Source of the DNA: Planctomycetota bacterium
GTDB taxonomy: Bacteria; Planctomycetota; Phycisphaerae; UBA1845
Assembly: GCA_022561415.1 (NCBI GenBank)
Contig: JADFRH010000055.1
Coordinates: forward strand, 1-8,725
Direction: 5' to 3'
Length of the DNA stretch: 8,725 bases
Shown: piece after piece, positions 1-7,947 of the stretch
Layout: each line of letters starts with the position of its first letter
Numbering within the stretch: position 1 is the stretch's first letter
Notes under the pieces: generated by a model
Databases searched by the model: none
Seen by the model: the letters and a program-made list of their open reading frames with translations, nothing else
What the model was told of the DNA's origin: nothing
Position numbers and translations under genes: made by a program

Positions 1-450
1 CTCGGCGTCGAACCGCGCGACTTTCCCGGGCGGCAGGCTCGCGCCGACCCCCGCGCTCGCCCGGATGCGCCCGCGCCACGCCTCGTGGGAGTAGGTCACG
101 GCGAGGTCGAACGAGAAGCTCTCGATTTCGGCGAACCCGGCGGCGCCGACGTGCGCAAGGCTCGCGGGATGCAGCCCCGTCATGCCGTCGTACCGCCACG
201 CCGGGTTGTGTGCCTTGATCAGCTCTTCCGTGGCCTCCACGACGTTGCCGGGGAGCGGGATCCAGTCGCAATGCGCGATCACCAGCCGGCCGCCGGGGAC
301 GAGCAGGCGTCGCGCCTCGACGGCGGCGCGCGGGCCGTCGAACCAGTGCCAGCACTGTCCGGCGCCGACCACGTCGAAGGCGGCGTCGGGCAGGCCGGTC
401 GCCTCGGCCCGGCCGACCACGTAGCGGGTTTCGACGCCGGCCTCGCGGTC
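1..450 (-). CDS. Class I SAM-dependent methyltransferase, C-terminal part (truncated at both ends)
   Basis: The minus strand is open from about base 468 to the window edge and reads as the middle and C-terminal part of a class I (Methyltransf_11-like) SAM methyltransferase. Visible blocks in order are VGRAEATGLPDAAFDVV, then AGQCWHWF, then ARRLLVPGGRLVIAHCDW, the usual acidic/post-II strand pattern, followed by a family-typical C-terminal region. The N-terminal glycine-rich SAM-binding motif I is missing. There is no plausible start codon, and an in-frame stop lies at 469-471, so the gene is cut at about 440-456. Its other end runs off the window. Nearly all codons end in G or C and GC is over 70%, unlike the neighbours. 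The substrate cannot be told. The fragment is probably foreign to this locus through a chimeric join. The family call is confident; the exact right boundary is not. Confidence 0.8.
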
Positions 451-456
451 GAGGCC
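439..456. other. Probable chimeric junction between methyltransferase and adaptor segments
   Basis: The methyltransferase frame (minus strand) and the adaptor frame (plus strand) both lose family resemblance within these bases. The segment is an inverted repeat: GGCCTC and GAGGCC flanking GCGGTC. GC content and third-position bias drop sharply to the right of it. Such a join of two truncated, opposite-strand genes at a short palindrome is typical of assembly or amplification chimeras, though a real deletion or rearrangement is possible. Confidence 0.65.
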
Positions 457-867
457 ACCTTCACGACGCTACCCGGCTTCACGGCCACGGGCCGAATCGA
501 CTGGGTCAGCACATCCGTTACGGAACCGAGTCGCATGGTCGAGGCCCGCGCGGTTGTGTCGAACAACGAGCGAATGCTGCGCAGCAATCTGTTCGGCGAG
601 GCGCGGATCGCTCTGTCCGGCGAGGCGCGGGCCTTGACTGTTCCGACGGCCTCGGTGCAGCGCTTCGAGAGAAACCCGTTTGTCTTCGTCAAGCTCGAAG
701 AAGATCTCTACGGACTGCGTCGCGTCGATACGGGCATGGATCACGGAGGTCGCGTTCAGATCGTCAAGGGGCTGGCGCTAAGCGACACCGTGGTCGTGTC
801 CGGCAGCTTCATCATGATGTCCGAGTTTCTCAAGTCACGCCTCGGCGCGGGCTGCGTGGAAGATTAG
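439..867 (+). CDS. RND efflux periplasmic adaptor (CusB/CzcB/HlyD family), C-terminal fragment
   Basis: About 142 residues of a membrane-fusion protein that links an inner-membrane RND pump to an outer-membrane channel. The visible part covers the end of the beta-barrel domain (VEATFTTLPG, then GRIDWVSTSV, then RMVEARAVVSN and LFGEARIAL) and the membrane-proximal domain (VPTASVQRF, then FVFVKLE and GDxVVxSGSFIMMSE-like residues). It ends in LGAGCVED, a C-terminus typical of metal-RND adaptors. The signal peptide, hairpin and lipoyl regions that should come first are absent: upstream of about base 439 the same frame is antisense methyltransferase sequence. The stop lies 18 bp before czcA, so the two were very likely co-transcribed. 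A gene caller may extend this frame back to base 85, but that extension has no homology support. A complete family member is roughly 350-450 residues long. Confidence 0.85.
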   Translation, partial: GLAVEATFTTLPGFTATGRIDWVSTSVTEPSRMVEARAVVSNNERMLRSNLFGEARIALSGEARALTVPTASVQRFERNPFVFVKLEEDLYGLRRVDTGMDHGGRVQIVKGLALSDTVVVSGSFIMMSEFLKSRLGAGCVED

Positions 868-885
868 AAAGGGCAGGCCCCGACG

Positions 886-3800
886 ATGTTGAATCGACTT
901 GTCGAAGCCGCGTTGAGAAACCGGCTGCTCGTGCTGCTGGTCTTTGCGATGGGACTGGGTCTCGGTGCCTGGCGGCTACTCAGCCTTCCGGTCGATGCGT
1001 TTCCCGATACCACGCCGATTCAGGTTCAGATCAACACGGTCGCCCCGGCTCTCAATCCCGAAGAGATTGAACGGCAAATCACGCTGCCGGTTGAGCTGGC
1101 CATCGGGGGTCTGCCCGGCCTGGCGAACGTCCGGTCCGTGTCGAAGTTCGGTCTGTCGCAGGTCGTCGCGACCTTCGACGACACCACCTCGATCGCGCAC
1201 GCCCGACAGTTCACTTCCGAGCGACTGGCCGGCGTCAGTCTGCCCGGCGGGATCGATCCACCGCAGCTCGGACCGATTTCGAGCGGTCTGGGCGAGATCT
1301 TCCATTACGTCGTGCGCTCCGAGAATCCGGGTCGGTCCGTCGAGGAACTTCGCACGATCCACGACTGGATCATCAAGCCGGAGCTGCGCAAAGTCCCCGG
1401 CGTAGCCGAGGTCAACACGTGGGGCGGCAAGCAGCGGCAGTACCACGTCATCTTCCACCCTGATGCCCTCATCAAATACGACCTCACGCTCCGAGACATT
1501 TTCGAGGCCTTGGAACTGAACAACCAGAACGTCGGCGGCGGGCAGATCGTCTCGGCTGGAAAATCCTGGCTCGTTCACGGCCTGGGTAGGGTCTCCTCCA
1601 TTGCCGACATCGAGAACATCGTCATCAGCGCGCAGGACGGCTCACCCGTCTACATCAGGGACGTGGCCGAGGTCGCCATCGGACACGAGATTCGACGCGG
1701 TGCGGTGACGGCGCAAGGTCGTGGCGAGGTCGTTCTCGGGCTGGCCTTCATGCTCATGGGGGAGAACAGCAAGGACGTCACGGAGGAACTCAGAGCGCGG
1801 CTCGATAACGTCAGAAAGTCGCTGCCCGATGACGTCATCATCGATATCGTCTACGACCGTGCAGACCTGGTGTCGAAAGTCATTAACACGGTTCGTGAAA
1901 ACCTGTCGGCCGGTGCCGTCCTCGTCGTCGTCGTGCTTTTTCTGCTGCTTGGCAGTCTTCGCGCCGGTTTGCTCGTTGCGCTGACGATCCCGATGGCCAT
2001 GCTGTTTGCCGTGCTGGGCATGCACGAATTCTCGATAGCCGCCAGCCTTCTGAGCCTGGGGGCGATCGACTTCGGCATTCTCGTGGACGGCTCGGTCGTC
2101 ATGACCGAATCCAATCTGCGCACACTGGCCGCACAACAGGAAAGAGAGGGCGGCACGCTTTCCCGTGAATCGCGACTGCAGATCGTCATCACGTCGAGCC
2201 AGCAGGTCGCTCGCCCGATCGTGTTCGGCATGGGCATTATCATCGTCGTTTTCTTTCCGGTTCTCGGTTTGCAGGGCGTGGAAGGCAAGATGTTTCGACC
2301 GATGGCGTGGACGTTCATCTTTGCGCTGTCCGGAGCGCTGCTTATTGCGTTGTTTCTATCACCGATCCTTTCGTACTACATCCTCCCTCGGAACCCGCGC
2401 GGTAGAGAGGGCTTGCTGATTCGAGCCACCACCGCGGCCTACACCGGATTGTTGGCGGTCGTCCTGCGATGCAGAGTGGTCTTGATCTGCGCGGTCGTCG
2501 TGCTACTGGGCTGCACGGGCTGGGTCGCGTCACGAATCGGCGGCGAGTTCCTTCCCCGCCTCAGCGAAGGCTCGATTGCGGTCAACGTCATTCGCCTGGC
2601 GGGCATCTCGCTCGACGAATCGGTACGGTACAACACGCGTATCGAAGACCTACTACTGCAAGAGTTTCCGGATGAGATCGAGCACGTGTGGAGCCGCATC
2701 GGGACGGCCGAGGTCGCGACCGACCCCATGGGGATCGAGCTGACCGATCTGTATCTGACGCTCAAAGATCGCACGCAATGGACACGGGCGACGTCGCAGG
2801 ATGAACTAACTCTGCGACTGCAGGAGGTTCTTGGAGATCTCCCCGGCCTCAACATGGTCTTTACGCAGCCGATCGAGATGCGGATGAACGAACTCATCTC
2901 CGGGGTGCGCTCCGACATTGCGATCAAAATCTACGGCGATGACTTCGATGAGCTGATTCGACTGAGCGACGACGTTCAGCGCATTTTGACCGGCGTCGAC
3001 GGCGCTTCGGATATCTCGGCCGACCAGATCACGGGTCAACCCACACTGAGGATTCGAGTGAAGCCGGAGCAGCTCGCCCGGTACGGCATCCCCGCTCGCA
3101 ACGTGCTCGATTTTGTCGAGACGATCGGGACGCGCCACGTGGGGGAGGTTTTCGAGGCCCAACGTCAGTTCCCGCTCGTCGTCCGTTTGCCCGACGAATA
3201 CCGTCGCGATGTACGACTGCTGGCTGACACGCTGATCCCAACCGAGATGGGAGCGATCCTGCCGCTGCACATGCTCGCTTCGGTAGAGGACACGGAGGGA
3301 CCGGCCACCATCAATCGCGAATGGGGTCGACGCCTGATCCGCGTGCAGTGCAACGTGGTTGGCCGCGACGTCGCCTCGTTTGTCGAAGAGGCCATGCCGC
3401 GCATCGAGAACGAGTTGTCGCTTCCCGAGGGCTACGTCATCGAGTGGGGTGGACAGTTCGAGAACCTCGAGCGGGCTCGCATTCGCCTCGGCCTGCTCGT
3501 TCCGCTCACGCTCGCGCTGGTCTTCGTCCTTTTGTATTTCAGCCTGAGATCCCTGCGAGATGCGCTGCTCATCTATACCGGTGTTCCCTTCGCCATCGTG
3601 GGCGGGGTCTTGGCGCTGTGGTGGCGGGGTCTGCCGTTCAGTGTCAGCGCCGCGGTCGGGTTTATCGCACTGACGGGCATCGCCGTGCTCAACGGACAGA
3701 TTCTCATCGCAGCAATCCGCGTATTCCTGCAGCAAGGGAGCCCGATGCGTGAGGCCGTGGTGGGCGCGGCCAAGCAGCGCCTCCGACCCGTACTCGCCAC

Positions 3801-4023
3801 GGCGATTACGGATGCGGCCGGCTTCATTCCCATGGCGATTTCGACGGGGGTTGGCGCCGAGGTGCAGCGACCACTCGCCACTGTCGTGATCGGAGGCGTT
3901 CTGACCTCGACGCTGCTCACGCTCTTCCTGCTGCCCGTCCTCTATGAACTCGCCGCCGGCGCGATCCCCTTGAATCGAGCCAAACGACCGGCCACGGCCC
4001 CGGCGTCCGCGGATTCCGTGTAG
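886..4023 (+). CDS. czcA: Heavy-metal efflux RND transporter, CzcA family
   Basis: A 1045-residue inner-membrane proton/cation antiporter of the HME-RND family, which exports divalent metals such as Co, Zn or Cd with an adaptor and an outer-membrane channel. The length is normal (CzcA is about 1060). TM1 lies at about residues 12-32. A large periplasmic loop follows, then a TM cluster at about 335-500, a second periplasmic loop and a last TM cluster from about 870. TM4 carries DFGILVDGSVVMTE: Asp395, Asp401 and Glu408 have the same spacing as the proton-relay residues Asp402, Asp408 and Glu415 of Cupriavidus CzcA. The block PIEMRMNELISGVRSDIA in the second loop is CzcA-like, and TGIAVLNGQ and DAAGFIPMAISTG are family signatures near the end. 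The ATG at 886 follows the adaptor stop by 18 bp, with only a weak purine-rich site (AAAGGGCAGG). The exact metal is not decidable from sequence. Confidence 0.96.
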   Translation: MLNRLVEAALRNRLLVLLVFAMGLGLGAWRLLSLPVDAFPDTTPIQVQINTVAPALNPEEIERQITLPVELAIGGLPGLANVRSVSKFGLSQVVATFDDTTSIAHARQFTSERLAGVSLPGGIDPPQLGPISSGLGEIFHYVVRSENPGRSVEELRTIHDWIIKPELRKVPGVAEVNTWGGKQRQYHVIFHPDALIKYDLTLRDIFEALELNNQNVGGGQIVSAGKSWLVHGLGRVSSIADIENIVISAQDGSPVYIRDVAEVAIGHEIRRGAVTAQGRGEVVLGLAFMLMGENSKDVTEELRARLDNVRKSLPDDVIIDIVYDRADLVSKVINTVRENLSAGAVLVVVVLFLLLGSLRAGLLVALTIPMAMLFAVLGMHEFSIAASLLSLGAIDFGILVDGSVVMTESNLRTLAAQQEREGGTLSRESRLQIVITSSQQVARPIVFGMGIIIVVFFPVLGLQGVEGKMFRPMAWTFIFALSGALLIALFLSPILSYYILPRNPRGREGLLIRATTAAYTGLLAVVLRCRVVLICAVVVLLGCTGWVASRIGGEFLPRLSEGSIAVNVIRLAGISLDESVRYNTRIEDLLLQEFPDEIEHVWSRIGTAEVATDPMGIELTDLYLTLKDRTQWTRATSQDELTLRLQEVLGDLPGLNMVFTQPIEMRMNELISGVRSDIAIKIYGDDFDELIRLSDDVQRILTGVDGASDISADQITGQPTLRIRVKPEQLARYGIPARNVLDFVETIGTRHVGEVFEAQRQFPLVVRLPDEYRRDVRLLADTLIPTEMGAILPLHMLASVEDTEGPATINREWGRRLIRVQCNVVGRDVASFVEEAMPRIENELSLPEGYVIEWGGQFENLERARIRLGLLVPLTLALVFVLLYFSLRSLRDALLIYTGVPFAIVGGVLALWWRGLPFSVSAAVGFIALTGIAVLNGQILIAAIRVFLQQGSPMREAVVGAAKQRLRPVLATAITDAAGFIPMAISTGVGAEVQRPLATVVIGGVLTSTLLTLFLLPVLYELAAGAIPLNRAKRPATAPASADSV

Positions 4024-4074
4024 CAACATGCACGGGTGGCCCGAGCCGGATTCGAGGCGATGCGGCAGGGCGGG

Positions 4075-5694
4075 TTATCGGCCGAGGGGTGGGGCGTGGC
4101 CCCACTGCCCGTGGACGGACAGGTTGTTCGGCTCGGATACCGCTCGGGAGCGTGGGAGTGCCGAGCGGCCGCGGCGGTCCTTACGCCGACTGTGTTGGTC
4201 CCGCGTCGCGTGACCGCCGGCCGAGTCGTCTTCGCCTTCGAGCAGACCCAGTGCGTAGAGCTCGAAGTCGTTCGGGTCGTTATGCTTCTTGGCCTCGAGC
4301 GACGAGGCTTGATGGGCGTCGAGTGGGGCCACGATTTCGGGGGTTACCAGGATGACCAGCTCGGACAGCGAGCGGCGGAAGCTCACGCTGCGAAACAGCG
4401 CACCCAGGATCGGCAAATCGCCTATACCGGGGATCCGCGACGCGAATCCGCGCACCTGTTCGCTCAAGAGACCCGCGATGGCAATCGTCTCGCCGTTGCC
4501 GAGATCCACCGTGGTCTCGACCGAACGCGAGGTGAGACCGGGAATGATAAAGCCCTGAAACTGTGCCGCGTTGGCGAAGTCGAGTTCAGACACCTCCGGT
4601 GCCACACGGAGTCGAATGCGCTGGCCACTTCGAACGGTCGGTGTGAAGTTCAGTCGCACACCGAATTTGCGAAACTCGATCGTGACGGTCTGGTTCCCTT
4701 GCGGAACGGGGATGGGAAACTCACCGCCCGCGAGAAACGTAGCCGTCTCTCCGCTGATGGCGACCAGGTTCGGTTCGGCCAGAACCTTCAAGAGCGAGTT
4801 GTCGGCCATTGACCGGATGAAAAGCTGCATCTGAATACGCGGAAAACCGAGCGAGAGTGACGAGGCCGGTCCCAGCGGAATGCCGTCTGCGCTGGTCAGG
4901 AACGGGATGTTGCTCGTCAGGGGTGCGTCTGCGGCCGCACCGAAATTGATGGGATTGATTCCTCCGAGTTGGTTGACGACAAAAGCGTCGCGGAAGTTCT
5001 CGCCGGCCAGGAACCCGTTGATGCCCAGTTCCCTGGAGGCCGCCCGATTCACTTCGGCAACGATACAGCGAAGCAGCACCTGTTGCTCACCCGCGATATC
5101 CAGGTGGTTCTGGACCACGGCCGTCTGGCCACTTTCACCGGCCGGGGGAAGAAAAAGCTCGGTCAGCTCGACGATGCGTGCCGCCTTGTCGGCACCGCTG
5201 GCGGTTCCGGTCAGTACGATGTTGCCGAGCACCGAGTCGGCATGAATGTCGGATAACGGATCGATCTTCTTGCAGGCGGCGTTGAGACGGCGAAGGTCGA
5301 GCCTAACGGTTACCTCCAGCAAGTACTGCTGGTCGTTGGCACCGGTCAGCACGACGTTCGTCGTGCCGTAACTTCGCCCGGTGATCAGCAACCGTGTGGG
5401 GCTCATCACCTGAACGTCGGCGATGCTATCGGAGACGACCGCGGCACTGTTGAACTCGAGGCTTGTCTCGATCGTCGTGCTGCCGTGTAGCAGGACACTG
5501 ATCTGCTGAACACTGCCCGAGTGATCCAGAACCGAAACCCGAAACGGCGTGTCGGTCTGCCCGTAGGCGGGCGCGGAGAGCGCGATCCAGCAGGCGAGCG
5601 CTATGGCCCCAATGCGCGGATGCGACGGCAAAACGTGGTTCGTTCCCGTTATGACGGATTCGGCGATCAGGCCGTCTTCCTTGACTTCTATCAT
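4075..5694 (-). CDS. cpaC: Tad/Flp pilus outer-membrane secretin CpaC/RcpA
   Basis: A 539-residue secretin that forms the outer-membrane pore for the Flp pilus. A signal peptide has its hydrophobic core at residues 28-43 (IGAIALACWIALSAPA) and likely cleavage near Gly45-Gln46, after an unusually long 27-residue n-region. The pilus-secretin N-domain is at about 50-125, a BON-like domain at about 130-185, and the secretin domain at about 285-455. Signature blocks are VLAEPNLVAISGETATFLAGG, FGVRLNFTPTV, GNGETIAIAGLL, GIGDLPILGALF and LSELVILVTPEI. A polar tail of about 84 residues follows, with a basic stretch near 500-515 and GQWGH at 529-533. The ATG at 5694 is supported by AAGAAGG 10 bases upstream, and no internal ATG precedes the signal core. 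It lies 44 bp after cpaB and is surely co-transcribed. It is the last gene of the cluster and converges on czcA. Confidence 0.95.
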   Translation of the reverse strand: MIEVKEDGLIAESVITGTNHVLPSHPRIGAIALACWIALSAPAYGQTDTPFRVSVLDHSGSVQQISVLLHGSTTIETSLEFNSAAVVSDSIADVQVMSPTRLLITGRSYGTTNVVLTGANDQQYLLEVTVRLDLRRLNAACKKIDPLSDIHADSVLGNIVLTGTASGADKAARIVELTELFLPPAGESGQTAVVQNHLDIAGEQQVLLRCIVAEVNRAASRELGINGFLAGENFRDAFVVNQLGGINPINFGAAADAPLTSNIPFLTSADGIPLGPASSLSLGFPRIQMQLFIRSMADNSLLKVLAEPNLVAISGETATFLAGGEFPIPVPQGNQTVTIEFRKFGVRLNFTPTVRSGQRIRLRVAPEVSELDFANAAQFQGFIIPGLTSRSVETTVDLGNGETIAIAGLLSEQVRGFASRIPGIGDLPILGALFRSVSFRRSLSELVILVTPEIVAPLDAHQASSLEAKKHNDPNDFELYALGLLEGEDDSAGGHATRDQHSRRKDRRGRSALPRSRAVSEPNNLSVHGQWGHAPPLGR

Positions 5695-5738
5695 GTCAAA
5701 ACGCCCTTCTTTTGCAGGATTCGGTTACTCGGTTCGGA

Positions 5739-6740
5739 CTAGTCTTCGTCTCCCCCGTGTTCATTGTGGTCGCGCCCTCGCCGCGAGTCGCTCGCGTCGC
5801 TGAACACCGACCCGCCGCGCGACGGATGCCCCTGTGTTACGTTCACGATCTTTGTGGACCGGTCGTGGGCGAACGTGATTCGTTCGATGCTCGTCGCGGC
5901 TCGACCACCGCCCACGCCGTGATACACGACGACCTCGTGTGGTCTCGTGTTACGCCTGACCGTCCGTCGTTGCGGCTCGGCTGCCGGCGTCAATTCGCCG
6001 GCGGGGTCGCGCAGCGACGATATCACGTCGCTGAGGCTTGCGAATACCGGGTGATCGCTGACACCGCCCTCGTGTCCGCGCATCGCGAGCGTGATCTTGC
6101 CGCGCGTCGACGCGAGGTGCAGCTTTGGAACTTGGGCTTCCGCGACCAGCAGCGTGGCCGACTTGGCCGGCTTGATTTTTCCCAAGCCGGATCTTGATGC
6201 GGAGGTAGCATAGCCGATCGCCGCAACCTGGACGTTCTGGAGAATCACCTCGGCGATCGTATCACGCCCGGCGCCCCTGGAACGGGCGACATCCATGACC
6301 ACGATGACGTCGACCCAATCGCCCGGGCTGATCTGAAACGCCACGCCGGTGACCTCATCGATCCGAACCGAAACGGCGCGATACCCTTTGGGGATTCGTC
6401 CGACCATCCCCGCGAGAGTTCCTTCCGGAGCAAGCATGGACTTCAGTACCGGCACAAACTGCGGAATCGGTTTGGCCGAAACGCGCCCCAGGACCGACTC
6501 GAGCGTTTCGCATCGGTCACCATCCGGCACCAGCAGGCTCGCGGGCGTTTCGATCACTTCGACCATCTCGGCCGTGATCTTGTTGTACGGAGCAATGTCC
6601 TGCTTCGCACGCACCGTTTGGACCATCGTGATCGGCTGGTTGCCGGCCTGGGCCTTGCGGATGGTGTTGATGGCGAGCTTCACCGTTGCGACACCGACGG
6701 CCAGACCCAGAATGAGCGGAATGATAGCCTTAGATTTCAT
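5739..6740 (-). CDS. cpaB: Tad pilus assembly protein CpaB/RcpC
   Basis: A 333-residue protein of the CpaB/RcpC family, a periplasmic component anchored at the inner membrane that associates with the secretin in Tad pilus biogenesis. An N-terminal membrane segment or uncleaved signal lies at residues 5-24 (AIIPLILGLAVGVATVKLAI). A SAF-type domain follows at about 40-105 (VRAKQDIAPYNKITAEMV is typical). Then comes the RcpC/CpaB core with IPKGYRAVSVRIDEVTGVAF and SPGDWVDVIVVMD at about 118-150. The C-terminus contains the usual short EVVVYHG segment and then a polar tail rich in His, Asp, Glu and Arg, which makes it slightly longer than many family members. Start at ATG 6740 keeps the whole membrane segment; only a weak GGA is seen about 13 bases upstream. 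A 212-bp gap with the AT-rich palindrome separates it from tadE, and cpaC follows after 44 bp. Confidence 0.94.
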   Translation of the reverse strand: MKSKAIIPLILGLAVGVATVKLAINTIRKAQAGNQPITMVQTVRAKQDIAPYNKITAEMVEVIETPASLLVPDGDRCETLESVLGRVSAKPIPQFVPVLKSMLAPEGTLAGMVGRIPKGYRAVSVRIDEVTGVAFQISPGDWVDVIVVMDVARSRGAGRDTIAEVILQNVQVAAIGYATSASRSGLGKIKPAKSATLLVAEAQVPKLHLASTRGKITLAMRGHEGGVSDHPVFASLSDVISSLRDPAGELTPAAEPQRRTVRRNTRPHEVVVYHGVGGGRAATSIERITFAHDRSTKIVNVTQGHPSRGGSVFSDASDSRRGRDHNEHGGDED

Positions 6741-6742
6741 GA

Positions 6743-6764
6743 TACGTTCGTTCCACTACGTTCG
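6743..6764. repeat. 8-bp direct repeat just upstream of cpaB
   Basis: TACGTTCG occurs at 6743-6750 and again at 6757-6764 (CGAACGTA twice on the minus strand, 14-base period), immediately before the cpaB start codon. It could be an operator or chance; it is too short to judge alone. Confidence 0.3.
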
Positions 6765-6885
6765 ATGCTTTTTCAGCCGCACCGAGCCGCCTAGTGACTC
6801 ATACCGAACTGACGGGTGCTTTATCGGATTGCTACGCCCTCGATCCGACCTATCCGGGGGGAAATACTTGCTCCGCGTGGCTGCT

Positions 6886-6941
6886 ATGAATTACGAATAG
6901 CGAATTATGAATTCATAATTCATAATTCGCTATTCGTAATT
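6886..6941. repeat. AT-rich palindrome made of eight degenerate heptamers
   Basis: Bases 6889-6913 and 6917-6941 are perfect 25-bp reverse complements separated by only 3 bases (CAT). The 56-bp block also parses cleanly into eight 7-mers: ATGAATT, ACGAATA, GCGAATT, ATGAATT, CATAATT, CATAATT, CGCTATT and CGTAATT. It is a sharp AT island in a GC-rich region, 11 bases after the tadE stop and 148 bases before the cpaB start. No T-run follows in a way that would make a standard terminator. It could be a REP/MITE-like dispersed repeat, a 3'-end mRNA hairpin for cpaA-tadE, or an attenuator before cpaB. Seen directly; the role is unknown. Confidence 0.9.
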
Positions 6942-6952
6942 TGGGGCACCGA

Positions 6953-7396
6953 TCAGCCGCCCATACCCTCTTTTCGCATACTGCAGGCGCCGCTCAGGTT
7001 GAAATTCGACGAGCCGAACCAGCCTGCCAGGAGTGACGCGTCCGCATACGGAACCGAGACGACCACCGATTCGACCGGGTTCCCGACAGTCGCATGGGTC
7101 ATGGTCACCGTGTAGGTGGTCAGTCCGGTGGTCGCCATCACCTCATCGATGCGGGTCGTCACGTTGGTGTAGGGATCAACGGAGGTCGGCAAAACGGCGA
7201 CGCGGCATCCCTCGCGAGCGGCCATCTGGAGTGTTTGCCGGATCATGAAGACCCAGCCGTACTGAATGATCCCGAACAGAACCGTCAGAAGCAGCGGGAG
7301 CACAATGGCAAACTCGACGATCGCCGCGGCACGCTTGCGCGTCGAGCGGGACCGCCGAAGACATCGCCGATTCCCTTTACGAAAGACCGGACTCAT
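6953..7396 (-). CDS. tadE: TadE family pseudopilin-like protein
   Basis: A 147-residue TadE-like protein; an in-frame ATG at 7408 would add four residues. A basic Arg/Lys-rich N-terminus is followed by the characteristic AAIVEFAIVLPLLLTVLFGI and IQYGWVFMIRQTL, then AAREGCRVAVLP. This is the one-TM-helix TadE domain with its conserved Glu near the start of the helix. The remaining roughly 90 residues are a predicted extracytoplasmic domain with two Cys (at the AREGC block and near the C-terminus). TadE proteins are minor pilin-like parts of the Tad machine, processed by the prepilin peptidase in at least some species. I chose the ATG at 7396 because it overlaps the peptidase stop as ATGA, suggesting translational coupling, and a GGTGGGG run lies just upstream. 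Only one TadE-like gene is visible; no TadF or TadG is seen here. Confidence 0.9.
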   Translation of the reverse strand: MSPVFRKGNRRCLRRSRSTRKRAAAIVEFAIVLPLLLTVLFGIIQYGWVFMIRQTLQMAAREGCRVAVLPTSVDPYTNVTTRIDEVMATTGLTTYTVTMTHATVGNPVESVVVSVPYADASLLAGWFGSSNFNLSGACSMRKEGMGG

Positions 7397-7947
7397 ATTC
7401 CCCACCATCCAAACATTTTCGCCGAGAGAATGACCAGTGTTCCGGCCGTCAACGGCACGCCGTAGGGCAGCAGTTGACCCGAGGAGCCGAAGCTCTTGAC
7501 CGAACCGTATTCACTGAACAGCGTGGCGCGCGATGTGCATTTTTCCAGAATGATGGCCATGTTCGCACAAGCCGTGCCAAGACGACGAGCGGAAAGAATC
7601 ATCACGACGCCCGCTACCCCGCCCAGCACCGCGCCGAGCGCGAACGAGTAGAGCGCGAGCATCGGACCGAGCCAGACACCGATGGCGGCCATGAGCTTAA
7701 CGTCGCCGGCGCCCATGGCGTGCATCATCCAGGGAATGATCAGCAGACCGAACCCGGTGAGCAGACCCCAGAATCCCGTGGCGGCCCCCGCCCAGCCGAA
7801 GAAAGCGAACTGCACCGCAAATCCGGAGAGGATCAGCGCGAGGTTGAGCCAATTAGGGACCCGTCGCTCAGTGATATCTATCCACGAAGCGAGAAGTATG
7901 CCGGGAACCAAGACCGCGCATGTTACCTGCCAGAACCCGAACTCCAT
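7393..7947 (-). CDS. cpaA: Prepilin peptidase CpaA/TadV (A24 aspartic peptidase)
   Basis: A 184-residue polytopic membrane peptidase of family A24, the short CpaA/TadV type that lacks the N-terminal methyltransferase domain of PilD. The two catalytic aspartates are visible: Asp24 in the segment IDITERRVPNWLN and Asp82 in GAGDVKL, the conserved GxGDxK-type motif. Several hydrophobic helices surround them (about 7-23, 35-52, 58-75, 85-117 and 165-180). Its expected job is to cleave the Flp prepilins, and possibly TadE, at the cytoplasmic face of the inner membrane. The ATG at 7947 has GGGAG 8 bases upstream. The stop overlaps the tadE start by 4 bases. It lies 253 bp downstream of the second pilin gene, beyond an intrinsic terminator, so it depends on read-through or on its own promoter, which I could not identify. 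Confidence 0.95.
   Translation of the reverse strand: MEFGFWQVTCAVLVPGILLASWIDITERRVPNWLNLALILSGFAVQFAFFGWAGAATGFWGLLTGFGLLIIPWMMHAMGAGDVKLMAAIGVWLGPMLALYSFALGAVLGGVAGVVMILSARRLGTACANMAIILEKCTSRATLFSEYGSVKSFGSSGQLLPYGVPLTAGTLVILSAKMFGWWGI

Noticed and set aside
2806..4029. 407-codon minus-strand open frame inside czcA
   Set aside because: It is fully antisense to strongly conserved CzcA coding sequence, with shadow-type composition rich in Arg, Gln, Asp and His and no recognisable domain.
4089..4105. 7-bp perfect GC hairpin just past the czcA stop as a czcA terminator
   Set aside because: No T-run follows on the plus strand, and the bases encode the conserved-looking end of CpaC, so the stem may be incidental.
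4036..4812. 258-codon plus-strand open frame opposite cpaC
   Set aside because: It is antisense to the secretin domain, whose motifs are clear on the minus strand; it has no family features of its own.
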